Shown one piece after another: positions 61,216 to 64,000 of a stretch of 64,000 nt of DNA. The stretch covers positions 62,001 to 126,000 of the forward strand of contig CACAMI010000002.1 of assembly GCA_902533625.1 (NCBI GenBank). Direction: 5' to 3'. Under the pieces are notes generated by a model that saw only the letters and a list, made by a program, of their open reading frames with translations, was not told the origin of the DNA and did no database searches. Position numbers and translations under genes: made by a program. Source of the DNA: an uncultured Alphaproteobacteria bacterium. GTDB taxonomy: Bacteria > Pseudomonadota > Alphaproteobacteria > Rhodobacterales > Rhodobacteraceae. How positions within the stretch are numbered: position 1 is the stretch's first letter; every line of letters starts with the position of its first letter.

Positions 61216-62640
61216 ATGACAAAGAATAAAGAAAAAGAAAAGAAAAAAGATAACGGTGAAGTGAATTCAATTTGGGGAGGGCGATTTTCCTCAAAGTCCA
61301 ATGATTTAATGGATGCAATAAATGTATCTATAGATTTTGATAAGAGGTTAGCTTTTGAGGATTTAAGAGGATCCATAGCCCATGTAAAAATGCTAGGCAA
61401 GGCTGATATTATTTCTCAAGATGAAGTGGAAAAAATTTTAGGTGGGTTGACAGAGGTCGAAACAGAACTTCTTGATGGAAAATTCAATTTCTCTCGTGAA
61501 TTAGAGGACATTCATATGAATGTAGAAGGAAGGCTGAGGGAAATTATAGGAGAGACGGCAGGAAAAATACATACTGCGCGCTCTAGAAATGATCAGGTTT
61601 CTACAGACCTTAGGCTATGGGTAAGAGGGGCTTCAGAGAACCTCCAGAAAGAAATAATTAAGCTGATGAAATCGATTCTGGGAAAGGCTGAAGAAAATGC
61701 AGATACTATAATGCCAGGTTTTACTCATCTTCAGGTGGCACAACCAATTACAATGGGACATTATTTCTTGTCATATATAGAGATGTTGGGTCGTGATATT
61801 GATAGATTCGAAGATGCACAAAAGCGGGCAAATGAATGCCCTCTTGGTTCTTGTGCTTTAGCTGGAACATCATTTGAAATAGACCGAGAGTTTACGGCAA
61901 AAGAATTAGGATTTTCTAGACCTATGCGAAACAGTTTGGATGCAGTTTCAGACAGAGATTTTGTAATTGAATTTATTTCCTGTCTCTCCTTGACCGCCAC
62001 TCATTTAAGTCGATTCGCAGAAGATCTTACACTCTGGACTTCTGATCAGTTCGATTTTGTTAGATTACCTGAGGCCTTTACTTCCGGTTCTTCAATAATG
62101 CCACAAAAAAGAAATCCAGATGCTGCTGAGTTGGTTAGAGGGAAGGTTGGACGTGTCAACGGTGCACTAATTTCTATGCTTACCGTAATGAAAGGTTTGC
62201 CATTAAGTTATTCAAAAGATATGCAGGAAGATAAAGAGCAGCTTTTTGATGCCTTTGATACGGTACTTTTAATGATTAAAGTTATGACTGGAATAATTTC
62301 AGATATTACGCCTAATAAGAAAAACCTATTAAGTGCAGCATCTATGGGATATTCAACAGCGACAGATTTGGCAGATTGGCTAACAAAAGAGCTAAATATT
62401 CCGTTTAGAGATTCTCACAAAATTACAGGAAGAATAGTAAGTTATGCTGAAAGAAATAATCTCAAATTGAACGAAGTTCCGATAGAATTTATGCACAAGC
62501 TGGATGGAAGTATAACTAAAGATATTTATAAGGTAATGGAGGTTAAATATTCGGTTGGGTCTCGAAAAAGTTTTGGAGGAACATCCCCAAGGGAAGTATT
62601 GAAAAGATGTGCTGACTGGAGGATAAAACTTCATGGCTAG
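61216..62640 (+). CDS. argH: Argininosuccinate lyase
   Basis: A 474-residue member of the fumarase/aspartase fold making arginine and fumarate. IWGGRFSSKSNDL opens the domain, HTARSRNDQVSTDLRLW near 117-133 and the signature SSIMPQKRNPDAAEL near 293-307 are diagnostic. The N-terminus has an unusual 18-residue lysine-rich extension (MTKNKEKEKKKDNG) before WGGRF; GTG 61261 is an alternative start but has no better ribosome-binding site. It is followed by the lptM-like and lysA genes. Confidence 0.97.
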   Translation: MTKNKEKEKKKDNGEVNSIWGGRFSSKSNDLMDAINVSIDFDKRLAFEDLRGSIAHVKMLGKADIISQDEVEKILGGLTEVETELLDGKFNFSRELEDIHMNVEGRLREIIGETAGKIHTARSRNDQVSTDLRLWVRGASENLQKEIIKLMKSILGKAEENADTIMPGFTHLQVAQPITMGHYFLSYIEMLGRDIDRFEDAQKRANECPLGSCALAGTSFEIDREFTAKELGFSRPMRNSLDAVSDRDFVIEFISCLSLTATHLSRFAEDLTLWTSDQFDFVRLPEAFTSGSSIMPQKRNPDAAELVRGKVGRVNGALISMLTVMKGLPLSYSKDMQEDKEQLFDAFDTVLLMIKVMTGIISDITPNKKNLLSAASMGYSTATDLADWLTKELNIPFRDSHKITGRIVSYAERNNLKLNEVPIEFMHKLDGSITKDIYKVMEVKYSVGSRKSFGGTSPREVLKRCADWRIKLHG

Positions 62641-62749
62641 GAAACTCATTTTTTTGATCTTTTCTATAATGATCATTGTTCCTTTAATATCATGCGGTAT
62701 TAAGAGTGATCCCATTACCCCAAAAGAAGAGAAAAATTTTGATTCCTAA
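62633..62749 (+). CDS. LptM-like small lipoprotein (38 aa)
   Basis: A 38-residue lipoprotein precursor: Arg-Lys, a hydrophobic stretch LIFLIFSIMIIVPL, then the lipobox LISC with the CGIKSDPITP motif that matches the LptM/YifL (LPAM_2) family, which assists the LPS translocon LptDE. It overlaps the end of argH by 8 bp and has a GGAGG ribosome-binding site inside argH. The argH-lptM-lysA order is conserved in alphaproteobacteria; symbol left blank because the match rests on motif and context. Confidence 0.85.
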   Translation: MARKLIFLIFSIMIIVPLISCGIKSDPITPKEEKNFDS

Positions 62750-62761
62750 TATGAGAGCAAA

Positions 62762-64000
62762 ATGAAAGAATTTTATTATAAAAAAGGAAATCTCTTTGCT
62801 GAAGAAGTTAAGATAAAAGATGTCGCAAATCATATCAAGACACCATTTTATGTTTATTCCAAGCTAGCAATGGAAAGAAGGTTTGATCAGTTAAAGAACT
62901 CTTTAGGTGCATTACGGCACAGAATTTTTTATTCTGTTAAAGCAAATTCCAATGTTTCTGTCCTTAAGGTTTTTGGTTCCTTAGGTTCAGGAATGGATGT
63001 AGTTTCTCTTGGGGAGTACGATAGGGCCAAAGCTGCTGGCATAGCAGGAAAGGATATTGTTTTTTCAGGTGTAGGGAAAACAAAATATGAGATTCAGAGC
63101 GTAATAATTGGCGGAATCAGGCAGTTTAATATTGAGAGTGAGCCCGAGCTGAACCTTATTAATCAAGTCGCCACAGAAATGGATAAAGTGATTGACGTGT
63201 CAGTTAGAGTAAATCCGGAAGTGGATGCTAAGACACATAGAAAGATTACCACTGGTACAAAGAGTGATAAATTCGGCGTCTCCTTTGAAAATGTTAAAAT
63301 GATGTTTGAAAAAGGAACAGAAATGAAAGGAGTTTCTTTTGTAGGTTTAGATATGCATATTGGTAGCCAAATCTCTACACTAAATGCATTTCGGTTGAGC
63401 TTTAGCCGACTTAGAAAAATGACTTTAGAATTGAAGCGGAGTGGTTATGCCTTATCTAGACTAGATGTTGGAGGGGGAATAGGAATAGAGCATAATTTAA
63501 ATGGAGACAGCAGCATACCGATTGATAGTTATTCAGCACTACTGAAAGACTATTTTGATGATCTAGATTGTGAAATAGAGTTGGAACCAGGAAGATCATT
63601 GGTAGGTAATGCGGGTATATTAGTTGCCTCAGTTATATATCCTAAGTTAGGTGATGAAAATAATTTTCTCATAATTGACGCTGCGATGAATGATTTTTTA
63701 AGACCAGCCTTATACGATGCCCGTCATCAGCTGTTAGCCGTAAAAAAATCTTCCAAGAAAGAAAATGGTTTATTTGATATCGTTGGCCCTGTTTGTGAGA
63801 GCAGTGATACTTTTGAGCGCTCTGTAAATTTACCTCCAATGCAGAGTGGAGATTTGGTGGCTTTCTCGTCTGCCGGAGCATATGGTGCGGTTATGGCTTC
63901 AGAATATAACACCAGGCCATTAATTCCAGAGGTTCTTGTCTCAGATAGTCTATACGCAATAATTAGGGAGAGGCCATCTATTTCAGAAATAATTCGGCGA
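62762..64000 (+). CDS. lysA: Diaminopimelate decarboxylase (3' end outside window)
   Basis: The frame is open to the right edge with 413 residues visible, close to full length, so only a few residues are missing. It decarboxylates meso-diaminopimelate to lysine. PLP Lys60 is in FYSVKANSNVSVL; HIGSQI near 200, GGGIGIEH near 240, EPGRSLVGNAG near 280 and the substrate-binding CESSDTF near 345 are all present, as is GAYGAVMASEYN. Starts at ATG 62762, 12 bp after the lptM-like stop. Confidence 0.97.
   Translation, partial: MKEFYYKKGNLFAEEVKIKDVANHIKTPFYVYSKLAMERRFDQLKNSLGALRHRIFYSVKANSNVSVLKVFGSLGSGMDVVSLGEYDRAKAAGIAGKDIVFSGVGKTKYEIQSVIIGGIRQFNIESEPELNLINQVATEMDKVIDVSVRVNPEVDAKTHRKITTGTKSDKFGVSFENVKMMFEKGTEMKGVSFVGLDMHIGSQISTLNAFRLSFSRLRKMTLELKRSGYALSRLDVGGGIGIEHNLNGDSSIPIDSYSALLKDYFDDLDCEIELEPGRSLVGNAGILVASVIYPKLGDENNFLIIDAAMNDFLRPALYDARHQLLAVKKSSKKENGLFDIVGPVCESSDTFERSVNLPPMQSGDLVAFSSAGAYGAVMASEYNTRPLIPEVLVSDSLYAIIRERPSISEIIRR

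Overview
The window is 64 kb of compact, clearly AT-rich bacterial chromosome (judged by eye, not computed), made almost entirely of housekeeping genes. Several families and neighbourhoods point to an alphaproteobacterium: a stand-alone F1 operon atpHAGDC, a ClpA with its N-domain, a class-IIA HAD protein near ribF, DUF1467 beside methylmalonyl-CoA epimerase, DUF1244, a MidA-type methyltransferase, ETF-ubiquinone oxidoreductase, a non-discriminating-type AspRS, and the order tlpA-like / argH-lptM-lysA. Short intergenic spaces, stop-codon overlaps between convergent genes and frequent TTG starts suggest a streamlined, free-living, aerobic heterotroph, possibly marine; the habitat is an inference.

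Layout. 0-5 kb: end of an OmpA-domain protein, clpA, gloB and a methyltransferase. 4.8-9.7 kb: F1-ATPase operon atpHAGDC. 9.7-14.2 kb: MFS transporter, prs, ribF, a HAD phosphatase. 14.3-16.4 kb: groES-groEL behind a CIRCE operator. 16.4-21.8 kb (minus strand): purEK, trxB, pgeF, midA-like, lgt. 21.9-25.1 kb: ubiK-like, ybjN-like, proC, csaA-like, a D-2-hydroxyacid dehydrogenase. 25.1-31.5 kb: tdk, carB, then divergent aspS and a nitroreductase. 31.5-36.9 kb: DUF1467, epimerase, dapE, dapD, a phytase-like esterase, yggT, argG. 37-42.8 kb: iron alcohol dehydrogenase, ilvA, hydrolase, thiolase, an unrecognised small protein, D-amino-acid transaminase. 42.8-49.4 kb: DUF1244, pyk, rpmI-rplT-pheS-pheT, a CMD-family protein. 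49.4-53.5 kb: ald with a divergent Lrp regulator, greA, etfQO. 53.5-60.5 kb: TPR protein, ispE, polyprenyl synthase, trmN6-like, ydcH-like, a class I amidotransferase, a second thiolase. 60.6-64 kb: TlpA-like thioredoxin, argH, lptM-like lipoprotein, lysA cut by the window end.

Together the genes cover energy conversion (F1-ATPase, ETF-QO, pyruvate kinase), nucleotide synthesis (prs, purEK, carB, tdk), amino-acid synthesis (dapD/dapE/lysA for lysine; argG/argH for arginine; proC; ilvA), translation (aspS, pheST, L35, L20), isoprenoid and quinone supply (ispE, polyprenyl synthase, ubiK-like), envelope biogenesis (lgt, lptM, pgeF) and protein quality control (clpA, groESL).

I found no insertion sequence, prophage, CRISPR array, toxin-antitoxin pair, defence island, rRNA or tRNA gene, and no convincing new multi-gene system. 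The best leads are small: a TPR protein whose signal peptide lies upstream of every ATG/GTG/TTG in its frame and may start at ATT, repeat-palindrome arrangements in divergent promoters (carB/aspS, ald/lrp), a repeat cluster before the ybjN-like gene, and two small unassigned proteins.
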